From Sphingomonas sp. Leaf208 (lineage in GTDB: Bacteria > Pseudomonadota > Alphaproteobacteria > Sphingomonadales > Sphingomonadaceae), in contig NZ_LMKH01000004.1 in NCBI RefSeq assembly GCF_001421415.1, forward strand, positions 2,545-62,783: a DNA stretch of 60,239 bases. Reading direction: 5' to 3'. The translations under genes were made by a program, and so were the position numbers. Under the pieces are notes generated by a model, which made no database searches, was not told where the DNA came from, and saw only the letters and a list, made by a program, of their open reading frames with translations. This document shows positions 1 through 8,341 of the stretch, one piece after another (the first letter of the stretch is position 1; each line of letters opens with the position of its first letter).

Positions 1-668
1 TTACCGCGTCGGTGCAGCCACGGGCCTTCTACGTAGAAGGGCGGGGTAATCTCCCGGATCGGTCCGTCGAGCTCGATCATGTTCGGCTTAAGTTTTGCGA
101 TATAGCATTCGCGGTTGCCCCACGCGATCCAGGTCGTGCCGTCGGTGTCGGTCAGCACGGTGGGATCGATGTCTTCCCAGCTATGCTGGCCCTTGGGCGT
201 CATCTCGTTCGTGATCAGCGCCGAGCCGCGCGCGTCCTTGAAGGGGCCGGTCGGCGTGTCCGACACCGCAACACCAATGGCTTTGCCAGGGTGGGTATCG
301 TCATGCTCGGCGGGTACGTACAGATAGAATTTCCCGTTCTTGGCGATGGCCTGCGGTGCCCACGCGTCCTTTTTTGCCCATTTAAGGTCACTGATCTTCA
401 GGATCGAAGGATGAGGCCTCCAATGCTTCATGTCCGTCGTCGAGTAGACCAGCCACTCGCTCATATTGAACATCTCGCCGTCCTTGGCCTCGTCGTGATC
501 GACGTAAAGGTAAAGCGTGTTGCCCACAACGAGGGGTGCCGGATCGGCGATGAAGGTATCGCGGATGATCGGATTGGAGCCGGGGGCGTCGGTCGCCACG
601 GCCGGGATTGCAGCCAACGCGGGACCAAGCGTTAGCGCTATCATGCCGAGCCAATGTTTCACCATCAT
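1..668 (-). CDS. Glycoside hydrolase family 43 enzyme, 3' end cut by window edge
   Basis: Reading the minus strand from 668 gives about 222 codons with no stop before the window edge, so the gene is complete at its start and cut at its end. Residues 1-25 form a signal peptide, pointing to export. The mature part has the GH43 beta-propeller signatures: IADPAPLVV near residue 40 (Asp42 as likely general base), a DAWAPQA blade motif, EDIDPTVLTD near residue 170 (Asp modulating the acid), and FYVEGPWLH near the edge with the Glu expected as general acid. GH43 enzymes are beta-xylosidases or alpha-L-arabinofuranosidases acting on plant polysaccharide side chains; the exact substrate cannot be told. 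AGGGAG directly precedes two ATG codons (668 and 665) and a GTG (662), so the precise start is open. Confidence 0.85.
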   Translation of the reverse strand, partial: MMVKHWLGMIALTLGPALAAIPAVATDAPGSNPIIRDTFIADPAPLVVGNTLYLYVDHDEAKDGEMFNMSEWLVYSTTDMKHWRPHPSILKISDLKWAKKDAWAPQAIAKNGKFYLYVPAEHDDTHPGKAIGVAVSDTPTGPFKDARGSALITNEMTPKGQHSWEDIDPTVLTDTDGTTWIAWGNRECYIAKLKPNMIELDGPIREITPPFYVEGPWLHRRG

Positions 669-972
669 CTCCCTATCTTTGTCGTAAGCGTACTTCGGCG
701 ACCGGCGTCGTCAATGCCCCCGTGTCGACACGAACGATTACTTGCCGGATATCAAGCCGGTCCCCTAACCTGAACACGCGTTCGGTTTGTGGAAGCGGCG
801 ATGACGCCGTGAATGTCGGAGTGTGGGGCTGTCCGAAAGCCGTTGGCCTGAAGAACGTGCGCCCTCATTGTGCGATCCTCTTGGCTGAGCGCTTGCCTGA
901 GATCCGTTGTTCGTTCAGCTTCCTCACTATGCGGCCTAAGAATTTTGTCATGATCCTTAGCGAGTAGCACTG
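669..972. other. Intergenic stretch, 304 bp
   Basis: This lies between the divergent GH43 gene and the small membrane-protein gene. Short overlapping reading frames exist but none has a ribosome-binding site or recognisable protein. It presumably holds the GH43 promoter; no clear -35/-10 pair or dyad was recognised. Confidence 0.5.
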
Positions 973-1281
973 ATGCGAAGTGAAATTTGGGTCTTACTAG
1001 TCTGGCTTGCGCCATGCGTGCCTGTAGCGCTGTTCGGCTGGTGGCGAGCTAGCATAGTGCGAACTTTAGCCGCAGAAGCATGGACCGTTATTGCCTCGGC
1101 TGTCACTCTAGTGCTTGTGGGCTTCAGCGTCATCGGCGACTGTGCCGAAGATGTAATCGGCCCTGTACCGGGCAACCCTTGTCACGCAGCTAAAAGTCAA
1201 GGGATGATGCTTAGCCTAGCGTTCGGATTTTCCATCTTGGTTGCTGGAAATTGGCTGATCTTCCGTGGATCTCGCAAGTAG
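973..1281 (+). CDS. Small hypothetical membrane protein
   Basis: A 102-residue protein with three hydrophobic segments, roughly residues 5-24, 36-53 and 78-96, and a polar loop with two cysteines (GDCAEDVIGPVPGNPCH) between the second and third. This layout suggests an inner-membrane protein with a possible disulfide in the loop. I do not recognise the family. The ATG has only a weak upstream purine stretch (GCGAGTAGC), so the start is uncertain. It is monocistronic, 219 bp before the alpha/beta hydrolase gene. The hydrophobic periodicity is the main argument that it is real. Confidence 0.45.
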   Translation: MRSEIWVLLVWLAPCVPVALFGWWRASIVRTLAAEAWTVIASAVTLVLVGFSVIGDCAEDVIGPVPGNPCHAAKSQGMMLSLAFGFSILVAGNWLIFRGSRK

Positions 1282-1499
1282 GTGGTCCACGCAGACCTGC
1301 TCCACCCGGCATGACCACTGAAAGCAGTAGCACTGCTTACCTTTACATTCCGGACGTTCCCAATTGTATGGTTTGTGGAACTGTCGTGAGCAACTAGGAT
1401 GCGCTGACGCAGTTCTGCGACGACCGCATTCGGCGCATCTATCCCGTACGGTATTCGAGAAACCACTTCTTCTATCCAATCGAATGGGAGGGACTTGTG

Positions 1500-2558
1500 A
1501 TGATCGCCAAAAGACGTCCGCTAGCATTTGCAGCGTCCGCGCTATGTGTTCTACTGGTGGGGCCCGTCCGGGCAGGCCATGCCCCCGCATCGACAAGCGC
1601 TTCACAGTCGGTTTGGATCAAATCCGAACTTGGCGTTGTTCTGGCCGGTGAGCTGTTTATTCCTCCCGCCGCCAAGGCGCCTGCTCCTGCGGTATTGTTA
1701 CTGGGTGGGGGTGGTGCATCGCCACACGGTATCTATCCGCTGTTGGAGGCGAAGTTCCACGCGAAGGGCATTGCTACGCTTAGCTTCGATAAACGTGGCG
1801 TTGGAAAATCCACCGGCACTTTCATTGATGCGATGGAGCCAATGACGCGTGATGCGCGTGCAGCTCTCGCCTATCTCAAATCCCGGCACGACATCATCAA
1901 TACGAACCGCATTGCCATCTTGGGTTTGAGCCAGGGAGGGGTCATTGCCCCCGCTTTGGCGGCCGACGATCCAGCCGTCGCTGCTATCGTCATGCTCGCA
2001 GCTCCGGCTGGGCAACGAGGTGTGATGTTCCTTGACGCCATGCGCGTCAAAATGACCGCGGCCGGGATGGAGGTCAAAGCAACCGAACGCGTCATCCGCG
2101 CGACCGGAAGATATCTCGACGCGCTGACAAACGGAGGGTCGCAGGAAATGATCGCGGCTGATCGTGCGGGGGTGGTCCGGGCGTTCGTTGCTGGCGGATG
2201 GAAGCAAACTTTGGCCGAAGGCGCGGTGAAGACCTTGTCGGAGCCTGCGACGACATCGCTGTACACCGTTGCCGCCTCAGATGTCCTTTCGCGAGTTCGT
2301 GCGCCGGTACTCGCGATTTACGCGGCTGATGACACGGTCGTTTCCAGTGCACTCAGCATACCGGAAGCGCGACGTGCGCTGATCAAAAACGGCGATGCTA
2401 AAATCGTCGAGATGCCTGACGTCGAACATGGTTTCAAACCCTTGGTGTCCACGACAGAAGGCAAGAAGGACTACCAAGGATGGCCCATTTCCGATCCTGC
2501 CACCTTAAGCCTAATCGATGGGTGGCTTCCTCGACATCTGCTCCCCGCGGTAAAATGA
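1500..2558 (+). CDS. Exported alpha/beta hydrolase (dienelactone hydrolase/esterase-like)
   Basis: About 352 residues with an N-terminal signal peptide (cleavage plausible after VRAGHA), so probably periplasmic. It has the alpha/beta-hydrolase core: an oxyanion region GGGGASPHG, the SFDKRGVGKS strand-turn typical of this group, the nucleophile elbow GLSQGG, an acid in IYAADD and the catalytic His in VEHGF. A serine esterase or peptidase-like activity is expected; the substrate is unknown. GGGAGGGAC precedes the ATG at 1500; an in-frame GTG at 1497 is less likely. A paralog with the same signatures lies at 4708-5850, suggesting local duplication with the PadR pair in between. Confidence 0.85.
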   Translation: MIAKRRPLAFAASALCVLLVGPVRAGHAPASTSASQSVWIKSELGVVLAGELFIPPAAKAPAPAVLLLGGGGASPHGIYPLLEAKFHAKGIATLSFDKRGVGKSTGTFIDAMEPMTRDARAALAYLKSRHDIINTNRIAILGLSQGGVIAPALAADDPAVAAIVMLAAPAGQRGVMFLDAMRVKMTAAGMEVKATERVIRATGRYLDALTNGGSQEMIAADRAGVVRAFVAGGWKQTLAEGAVKTLSEPATTSLYTVAASDVLSRVRAPVLAIYAADDTVVSSALSIPEARRALIKNGDAKIVEMPDVEHGFKPLVSTTEGKKDYQGWPISDPATLSLIDGWLPRHLLPAVK

Positions 2559-2975
2559 CCGCGCACCATGCGCCTCGTCGGCAATGTCTCCGACAGGAAG
2601 GCCCAGCGAGTCCGAGATTTGAACGCTATCAACTGTTATCACCAGCCCTAGGTTTCGAGGACGGGTCCGCATCCTCGATCGACCATCCCTCGCGAGATAG
2701 TCGGATCGGACAAAACGCCCGATCGATTATTCATTGGGCACTTCGGTGTCCAAACTTCGGCCACTTGTTCATTTCGCTTTTTGATGGCCGACCGCGACCA
2801 GTTCAGCCATTTAAACGGGTCAAATTGGTCGATTCACGTCATTACCGCATCTCGCGAAGCTGGGCGCTGCGTGACATACGGTCCACAGATCCCCTGGCTG
2901 ACTGCTAAGAGGCACTTACCAAAGTCGAAAAGGTGGATACGGGTCGATACTACCTACTGGGCGATTGACAGATAA
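2559..2975. other. Intergenic stretch, about 420 bp
   Basis: No coding sequence is supported here. Reading frames starting at 2480 and 2781 overlap the hydrolase end or lack a ribosome-binding site and show no domain. The right end carries the dyad in front of the PadR gene. Confidence 0.5.
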
Positions 2976-2997
2976 CTCTACTTAGGTTGAGTAGGAA
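2976..2997. promoter_or_regulatory. Inverted repeat overlapping the PadR gene leader
   Basis: CTACT-N7-AGTAG, extendable with mismatches, sits immediately before the ATG at 2999 and includes the ribosome-binding site AGTAGGA. PadR proteins commonly bind a dyad near their own promoter, so autoregulation is a reasonable inference. The arms are short. Confidence 0.4.
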
Positions 2998-2998
2998 C

Positions 2999-3301
2999 AT
3001 GGGCCGTAATCGTCGACCATCGAAGCAAATGCTGCTCTTGTTGGAGGCGCTGTCGGCGCACACGCAACTGTGGCGCCACGGCTACGATCTAATGAAAGAA
3101 ACAGGGCTTCTGTCTGGAACGCTGTACCCGCTACTGATCCGCATGACCGACCAGGGGCTCGTCGAGGCCGAGTGGCGGGAGCCGGAACACCCTGGCCGTC
3201 CTGCTCGCCATGCGTACCGTTTAACGAATGCCGGCGTGGCATTTGCGCGGACGGCGACACCTGCCGGTCCGGTCACCTTCACCAAGGGCTCCTTCGCATG
3301 A
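2999..3301 (+). CDS. PadR-family transcriptional regulator
   Basis: A 100-residue winged-helix protein. The signature is clear: HGYDLMKETGLLSGTLYPLLIRMTDQGLVEAEW followed by the wing GRPARHAYRLTNAG. Here SGTLYPLL is the recognition helix and R-A-Y-R-L-T the wing strand. It lacks the long C-terminal helix of larger PadR proteins and so belongs to the short class, which dimerises through the terminal helices. The ATG at 2999 has AGTAGGA in front and is preferred to an upstream TTG at 2987. Its stop overlaps the start of the next membrane-protein gene (ATGA), so the two are translationally coupled, a usual arrangement for short PadR proteins and the membrane protein they control. Confidence 0.9.
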   Translation: MGRNRRPSKQMLLLLEALSAHTQLWRHGYDLMKETGLLSGTLYPLLIRMTDQGLVEAEWREPEHPGRPARHAYRLTNAGVAFARTATPAGPVTFTKGSFA

Positions 3302-3936
3302 CATTAGCAGTGTCGCGGGCTTTGCTGTCATTGGCCAGTCGGTCTCTCGGCTCGGATCGCCGAACGTGGGCGATGGCCATGGAAGCGGAGTTCGAAGCCG
3401 CGGTCGACGATCGGCGTCCATTCCTGTTCGCTCTCGGTTGCCTGTTCGCAGCATGGCGCGAAATCGGGAAGCACAGCGAAGGGCGACTGATTGTTGCGAC
3501 CTACGCGCTCGCCTTGGGAGTACTCATCCCGATGGCAGCTCTGCAGTTCCAGCAGGCGGTCGGCTTCCTGTCCTCGGCGGAAGGTCCGCCTTTCGGCGAC
3601 CCAAGCGCCAGCGACGGGCCGAACCTGTATTTGATCTGGTCCCAGAACAGCGCCATCCCGGTCTTGCTGATCACGTGGCTTCTGCTTGGCATGGCGCACC
3701 TTTGCCTTGCGTGGATGCTCGTGGAGGGGGACTGGCCGCGCATCGTGAAGTGCGGCACGCTGATAGCGGCGGCAATGATCACGCTCTCGCTGTTCATGGG
3801 CGTCTTGATGCTCGATTTGTCGTCATTGAGGGCGCAAGTCGCGGAGCTGGCGATCGAGTTTGTGGCGGTGGTATCCATGTCGCGGTGGCACATTCGAGTT
3901 CTTGCAGGTGCTTCGCGCGATTGGCCTACTCGGTAG
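3298..3936 (+). CDS. Membrane protein co-transcribed with PadR
   Basis: A 212-residue protein whose ATG overlaps the PadR stop codon by 4 bp. The first 60 residues form an amphipathic cytoplasmic part (SRSLGSDRRTWAMAMEAEFEAAVDDRR, read with the ERRTW/AMEAEFE helix typical of proteins placed after PadR). About four transmembrane helices follow, near residues 43-57, 66-84, 118-140 and 150-170. I know of no enzymatic motif. Proteins of this layout often act as envelope sensors or partners of the PadR regulator, but that role is inferred from position only. Confidence 0.75.
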   Translation: MTLAVSRALLSLASRSLGSDRRTWAMAMEAEFEAAVDDRRPFLFALGCLFAAWREIGKHSEGRLIVATYALALGVLIPMAALQFQQAVGFLSSAEGPPFGDPSASDGPNLYLIWSQNSAIPVLLITWLLLGMAHLCLAWMLVEGDWPRIVKCGTLIAAAMITLSLFMGVLMLDLSSLRAQVAELAIEFVAVVSMSRWHIRVLAGASRDWPTR

Positions 3937-3998
3937 CTTGTAGGCAGCCTTTACGATCCATGCGACTGGCTGGACCTTCGCGGACCTACTTGACCCTT

Positions 3999-4013
3999 AA
4001 ATCTACATATGTT
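3999..4013 (+). promoter_or_regulatory. AT-rich motif, copy 1 of 2
   Basis: AAATCTACATATGTT lies 111 bp before the ATG at 4124. A 14/15 match occurs at 4575-4589, 119 bp before the ATG at 4708. A TTGACC hexamer precedes copy 1 at 3990, but the spacing to a -10 element is poor. A shared promoter or operator is possible. Confidence 0.35.
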
Positions 4014-4123
4014 GTTCTGTGGCTAACGCGAGGGTGGCGAGGTTCGACCCTGAGGGTCGATGAAACGCAGAAGCCGTGTACGCGCTGAGAGGAACAGCGT
4101 CCGACGTGCGAAAGGGAGCGACG

Positions 4124-4513
4124 ATGCGACGTGGGATTAGTATAGGCGGCGTTGCAGCCGGCACTGTCTTACTCATCGCTTTATTTGTCTTCCTCCGTAA
4201 GCCTGTCGTTGATGCCAGCGCGAACGGCCTGTTCGCAAATGACTTCTGCGGCACGATAAAGCTTACCGACGGCGAGATGCTGCTCAACGATCAGCAAACC
4301 ATATCCTACATTGTCGGTAGAGATGCAGATGGGCCGTACATCTTGCCGCGCTTTGATGTTGGCGTCGTATCCGATCAAGGGCTCGACGTGGACGGAACGC
4401 GCTCGGTGCGGAAGCTACGGCTCGACAGGCTACCTTCAGCGACAAAGCTTACGCTTCATGAGGGTTTGACGCCCTACGTCTTTAAAAGGCTGACGCCACA
4501 CCTTCGCAAATAA
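4124..4513 (+). CDS. Hypothetical membrane-anchored exported protein
   Basis: A 129-residue protein with one N-terminal hydrophobic segment (about residues 8-24) after MRRG, suggesting a membrane anchor or uncleaved signal with the rest in the periplasm. The remainder is soluble and mixed, with one cysteine in NDFCGTIKL, and no family is recognised. GGGAGCGACG precedes the ATG at 4124; an upstream in-frame GTG at 4076 has no such site. Together with the motif at 3999 it looks like a separate transcription unit between the PadR pair and the second hydrolase. Confidence 0.6.
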   Translation: MRRGISIGGVAAGTVLLIALFVFLRKPVVDASANGLFANDFCGTIKLTDGEMLLNDQQTISYIVGRDADGPYILPRFDVGVVSDQGLDVDGTRSVRKLRLDRLPSATKLTLHEGLTPYVFKRLTPHLRK

Positions 4514-4574
4514 TCTCGAAGGATCTGTAAATCAGTTCGAATGAATTGGCCCGCGCCAGCTTCGCCTTGCCACT

Positions 4575-4589
4575 AAATCTATATATGTT
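4575..4589 (+). promoter_or_regulatory. AT-rich motif, copy 2 of 2
   Basis: AAATCTATATATGTT matches the motif at 3999 at 14 of 15 positions and lies at nearly the same distance from the following start codon. It is followed within 9 bp by the poly-G tract. Confidence 0.35.
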
Positions 4590-4597
4590 TTTATAGC

Positions 4598-4608
4598 GGG
4601 GGGGGGGG
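4598..4608 (+). repeat. Homopolymeric tract of 11 G
   Basis: Eleven consecutive G residues occur 100 bp upstream of the hydrolase start at 4708, directly after an AT-rich promoter-like stretch. Tracts of this length are prone to slipped-strand length change. It lies outside any supported reading frame, so an effect would be on transcription or the leader. Confidence 0.8.
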
Positions 4609-4707
4609 AGGCTGCAGAATGCCACGAGCGGTTGTTCGGCAGCGAACGGTGGGAAGATTTTGGCACAGCATACCTGCCGTGCTGCACGGTGAGGAGATGG
4701 AGCAATA

Positions 4708-5850
4708 ATGAAAGCCATGACCAATACGTTCCGGGGGCCCCCCATACGGCTATTAACGGCCCTTCTCCCGCTTCTCGCGACAGGCATCGCCGGCCGCGTA
4801 GAGGCGCAATCACAGGCAAAGGTCGGCAAACCGTCGCCGAACCGTGCTGGCATGGCCGTACCCGGGCCGATCGCCACCGAGGTTCGCATTTCATCCGAGC
4901 CGGGTGTTACTCTTGCGGGAACGCTTTACCTGCCGGCAGGCCACGGTAAGGGTCCTTATCCCTTGGCCGTGATGATTCAGGGGAGTGGACCCAATAAACG
5001 TGGTGGCTTTGCCGAGCTAATCAAACAACTGTCCGCCGACGGCATCGCTGCTCTAGAATATGACAAGCGCGGGGTCGGGCAGTCGACCGGCACCTATGAG
5101 GAGGATCCCGAGCGGCTAACCGCGGACGCTGCCGCCGCTATTGCGACGATGCGCCATCGCTCGGATATCGCCGGCAGCCGCATTGCGTTGGTCGGCCATA
5201 GCGGGGGCGGTGTAATCGCGCCTGCGGCAGCGGCTGCCGATCCCGACATTGCCGCCGTGGTGACGCTGGCGGGCAATGTTGGCGACGGGCTGCCTTACGT
5301 CAGGAAGGGGCTTTACAGGCAGATGATGAAGATGGTTGTTGGCGGCCGTGACACCCTCGTCGGTCCGGCGGCGGATGCGACTATGACTTTGCTCCAGGCT
5401 CGCGTGGACAGCAGAGATGCGGCAACGATCTCACGCCTTAGTGCAAACGCTGTCGACCGGTTCGAGGCAGCGGGATTCCCACGACCACAGGCGGAACAAG
5501 CGCTCGCGATGATCGACGTTCCAGATGCCTGGAAAGGAAGCAAATTACGCTCGGCCTCCGATCTCAAGGCCCTGCACATACCCGTTCTAGCGGTCTACGG
5601 GACCAAGGATACGGTGGTGGATGACGCATCCGCAGCACGTGCCGCCTTGGCGAGCAACCCTCACGCTCGAGTTGTGATGCTGGACGGGCTCGGCCACTCG
5701 TTCCAGGAAGGCGCAGTCACTGGCACGTCGGATGAGGCGTCGAAGTTGGGCCCGTACCTCGGATCGCCTCGCCTTGTGGCAATCGTTGGCGACTGGCTTC
5801 GAAACACGCTGTCGTCGAAAATTGGCAGGGGGATGGGACAAGTGCGGTAA
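4708..5850 (+). CDS. Exported alpha/beta hydrolase, paralog of the 1500-2558 gene
   Basis: About 380 residues with a signal peptide in the first 34 (cleavage plausible at VEA-QS). The core carries the MIQGSGPNKRGG oxyanion region, YDKRGVGQSTGTY, the nucleophile elbow GHSGGG, an acid in YGTKDTVVDD and the catalytic His in GLGHSF. It is probably a periplasmic serine esterase or acyl-hydrolase of unknown substrate. GAGGAGATGGAGCAATA precedes the ATG. It shares domain order and several motifs with the upstream hydrolase but its lid region (residues 190-270) differs, so the two may have diverged in substrate. A poly-G tract and an AT-rich motif lie in its upstream region. Confidence 0.85.
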   Translation: MKAMTNTFRGPPIRLLTALLPLLATGIAGRVEAQSQAKVGKPSPNRAGMAVPGPIATEVRISSEPGVTLAGTLYLPAGHGKGPYPLAVMIQGSGPNKRGGFAELIKQLSADGIAALEYDKRGVGQSTGTYEEDPERLTADAAAAIATMRHRSDIAGSRIALVGHSGGGVIAPAAAAADPDIAAVVTLAGNVGDGLPYVRKGLYRQMMKMVVGGRDTLVGPAADATMTLLQARVDSRDAATISRLSANAVDRFEAAGFPRPQAEQALAMIDVPDAWKGSKLRSASDLKALHIPVLAVYGTKDTVVDDASAARAALASNPHARVVMLDGLGHSFQEGAVTGTSDEASKLGPYLGSPRLVAIVGDWLRNTLSSKIGRGMGQVR

Positions 5851-6220
5851 CGTACATTTTCGCCGCTCGACGACTAATTAATCCGCTGCTACTTCTGGCG
5901 TCGGTTCTTAAACTCTAACCGGCGTTTGACGGCGCTAAGTCGCCGTCCGCTCCACATGCACGATCATCGGCCCTGCGCCTGTTCCAACTGCAGAAGCAGG
6001 CATTCCGCACTTCTCTCCCATTACGACATTCGCGAGCGGATAACTGGGCTTCGAAATCGATCGTTCTTAAATATGAACCAACGTCCGAAGTTGGGAAACG
6101 AGGGAATGGGCTTGAGCGTCCGGAGGTGGGTCTCTGCCGTAGTTGAGACGTTGCGCGACAATTGATGATCGGCGACTAAGAGCCCGCTTTTGTTACCGGG
6201 CGCGGTCTCGCTGTCCATCA
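5851..6220. other. Intergenic stretch between convergent genes, 370 bp
   Basis: It separates the hydrolase from the end of the LysR gene. A frame at 5926-6165 has no ribosome-binding site or recognisable domain. Near 6050 the text GAAATCGATCG resembles the core of the palindromic repeats found around 44-53 kb, but the arms are not paired here. No terminator with a T-run was found. Confidence 0.5.
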
Positions 6221-7111
6221 TCACCGCAGCTTTATCCACTCAATGAAGGTCCGCATGGCGGCAGGTAGGTGGCGTCTGCTGGGGTAGTAAAGTTGGAAGC
6301 CCGGGAAAGGCTTGCACCAGTTCATCAACACGCGTTGAAGCGATCCGTCTGCAATATGCTTCTCGACCCTGCTTTCGACTAAAAGTGCGATGCCGCAACC
6401 CCGCAAGGCGCCGTCGAGCAGGAGGTCGGTATCGTTTGCGGTCATGACGCTGTCGACAATCACGTCCACTGGCCCCTTGGGGCCATCGAAGTGCCAAGGA
6501 TGCAGGGCACCGGTTTCGTACCAACGGTACGTTAGGCAGGCGTGACCGTTTAGCTCGGTGGGCGACTGCGGTGGCGGCCGCTCAGCAAAATAGACCGGCG
6601 ACGCCACGACAGCCATGCGGAGGTCCGGGGTGAGGGGCACCGAGATCATGTCCTGCTGAACGATCGAGCCCGACCGGATCCCGAAATCGAAGCCTCTCCC
6701 AATCACATCAATGATGCTATCGTCGATCACGAGATCGAGCCGGATGTCGGGATAGGCGGCGCGAAAGGCCGCCAGTTTTGGCATGACGATCAATTGTGCC
6801 GCAATTCGCGGCATGTTGATCCGCACGAGTCCGCGTGGATGCTGCTGAAAAGCGCCGACATCACGCACCGCATCTTCGACCTCGGCGACCGACGGTTTTA
6901 GACGCTCCAACAAGGCTTGCCCCGCCTCGGTTGGCGCGACACTGCGGGTCGTACGGTGGAGGAGACGGGCGCCCAGACGCTGCTCGAGCGATCGCATGTT
7001 GTGACTCAGCGCTGAGGGCGAAATGTTCAGCCTCAGGGCAGCACCTCGAAAACTTCGCTCATCCGCGATGGCCATGAAGGCCATCAGTTCAGCAAACTCT
7101 GCGCCACGCAT
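6221..7111 (-). CDS. LysR-family transcriptional regulator
   Basis: A 296-residue protein of normal LysR length. The N-terminal winged helix is textbook: SFRGAALRLNISPSALSHNMRSLEQRLGARLLHRTTRSVAPTEAG within residues 20-65. The effector domain starts near residue 92 with GLVRINMPRIAAQLIV and ends near residue 290. It is divergent from the alcohol dehydrogenase gene with 97 bp between the starts, the usual arrangement for a LysR regulator and its target, so control of that gene is expected. The target is now frameshifted. Confidence 0.92.
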   Translation of the reverse strand: MRGAEFAELMAFMAIADERSFRGAALRLNISPSALSHNMRSLEQRLGARLLHRTTRSVAPTEAGQALLERLKPSVAEVEDAVRDVGAFQQHPRGLVRINMPRIAAQLIVMPKLAAFRAAYPDIRLDLVIDDSIIDVIGRGFDFGIRSGSIVQQDMISVPLTPDLRMAVVASPVYFAERPPPQSPTELNGHACLTYRWYETGALHPWHFDGPKGPVDVIVDSVMTANDTDLLLDGALRGCGIALLVESRVEKHIADGSLQRVLMNWCKPFPGFQLYYPSRRHLPAAMRTFIEWIKLR

Positions 7112-7162
7112 ACTGATGAATCCTGCTCACCGGCCCGTGCCGATCCTAGCGCATTATACTCT

Positions 7163-7180
7163 TATCGGAGATGACCGATA
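7163..7180. promoter_or_regulatory. Candidate LysR operator
   Basis: TATCGG-AGATGA-CCGATA is a perfect 6-bp inverted repeat with a 6-bp spacer midway between the divergent LysR and dehydrogenase starts. Size and position suit a LysR recognition site; binding is inferred. Confidence 0.5.
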
Positions 7181-7208
7181 TCCTCTCGAGGCACGAAGAG
7201 GATCGACA

Positions 7209-8245
7209 ATGACGGACATGATGCAGCGCTGGGAGATGGACGGGATCGGTCGTGATCGCCTGACCTTGCGGGAGCGGCCCATTCCGACACCTGGGCGGCA
7301 CGAGGTGCTCGTCAAGGTCGGCGCGGTTTCCCTCAACCACCGCGACAAGATGGTTATCGATAGCGGGCGCGGGCTTACGCTCGACTTTCCATTCACGCCG
7401 GGCTCGGATCTAGCTGGCCGCATCGTGGCGATGGGCGACGATGCCGAACGGTTCGCGGTTGGCGATCGCGTGATCTCCTGCTTCACGCCCGAGTGGATCG
7501 ATGGTGCCCGCGCAGGCACGGCCCGCACCCCAGCCTATCGCACCCTCGGCGGCTATTTCGCCGGCGTACTGGCAGAGTATGTTGTACTGCCTGAAGACTG
7601 GCTGGTCACGGCACCAGCGGCGTTGGACGACGCCCAAGCAAGTACGCTGCGCTCACCGCCTGGTTCGCACTGGTCGAGCGCGGCGGAGTGCGCGCCGGCG
7701 ACACCGTATTGATCCGGGGGACTGGCGGAGTGGCGCTTTTCGGGCTCCAGTTCGCGAAGTTGCATGGGGCGAAAGTGCTCGTCTCTTGTAGCTCGGAGAA
7801 GATCGATCGTGTCCTGGCGCTGGGAGCCGACCATGCAATGGATCGACGCCAAGCGGATTGGCTCGAAGCTCTATATGCGTTGACTGACGACCGAGGTGCG
7901 GATCACATTTTAGAGACCGTCGGCGGGACTTTTCTCGGCCAGTCGGTACAGGCCGCCGCTGTCGGCGGACGCATCTATCAGATCGGCGCGCTCGATGGTT
8001 TTGACATCTCCTCGCCCGTTATGCCGCTCATGATGAAGGACGTGACGATCCACGGCATTGGCACCGGTCATCGCCGTGCGTTTGAGGACATGGTGCGCGC
8101 GGTAGAACGGACCAACATGACCCCGGTAATTGACAGCCGCTTTATGATTGCCGAGCTACCAGATGCGCTCGACCGCTTCGACACCGGCCCGTTCGGCAAG
8201 ATCGTAATCGATAACACAACATTTCCTCACCACGAACATGCATGA
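7209..8245 (+). pseudogene. Zinc-type alcohol dehydrogenase/quinone oxidoreductase, frameshifted
   Basis: The first part, from ATG 7209 (GAGGA upstream), encodes an MDR-family N-terminal GroES-like domain (RPIPTPGRHEVLVKVGAVSLNHRD, then GSDLAGRIVAMGD). The reading frame is lost near 7650, and the C-terminal half continues in another frame with ALTAWFALVERGGVRAGDTV, the Rossmann motif GTGGVALFGLQFAK and normal sequence to 8245. Where relatives read roughly STLPCAALTAW, only two bases remain between STL and LTAW, consistent with a deletion of about 10 bp. The two halves together equal a full-length, NAD(P)H-dependent enzyme. Unless this is a sequencing error the gene is inactive. It is probably the target of the divergent LysR regulator. 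Confidence 0.8.
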
Positions 8246-8341
8246 GTGCCTAAAGTTGGGGTGTTGAATCAGCGCGTGAACGGCTGGATCTGGCCCATTC
8301 AAACATGCGAGCAGATTTCGCTAAGTAGTCTCGCGCACCGG

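Noticed and set aside
5926..6165. 79-codon plus-strand frame between hydrolase and LysR gene
   Set aside because: No ribosome-binding site, Cys/His/Arg-rich unnatural composition, no domain.
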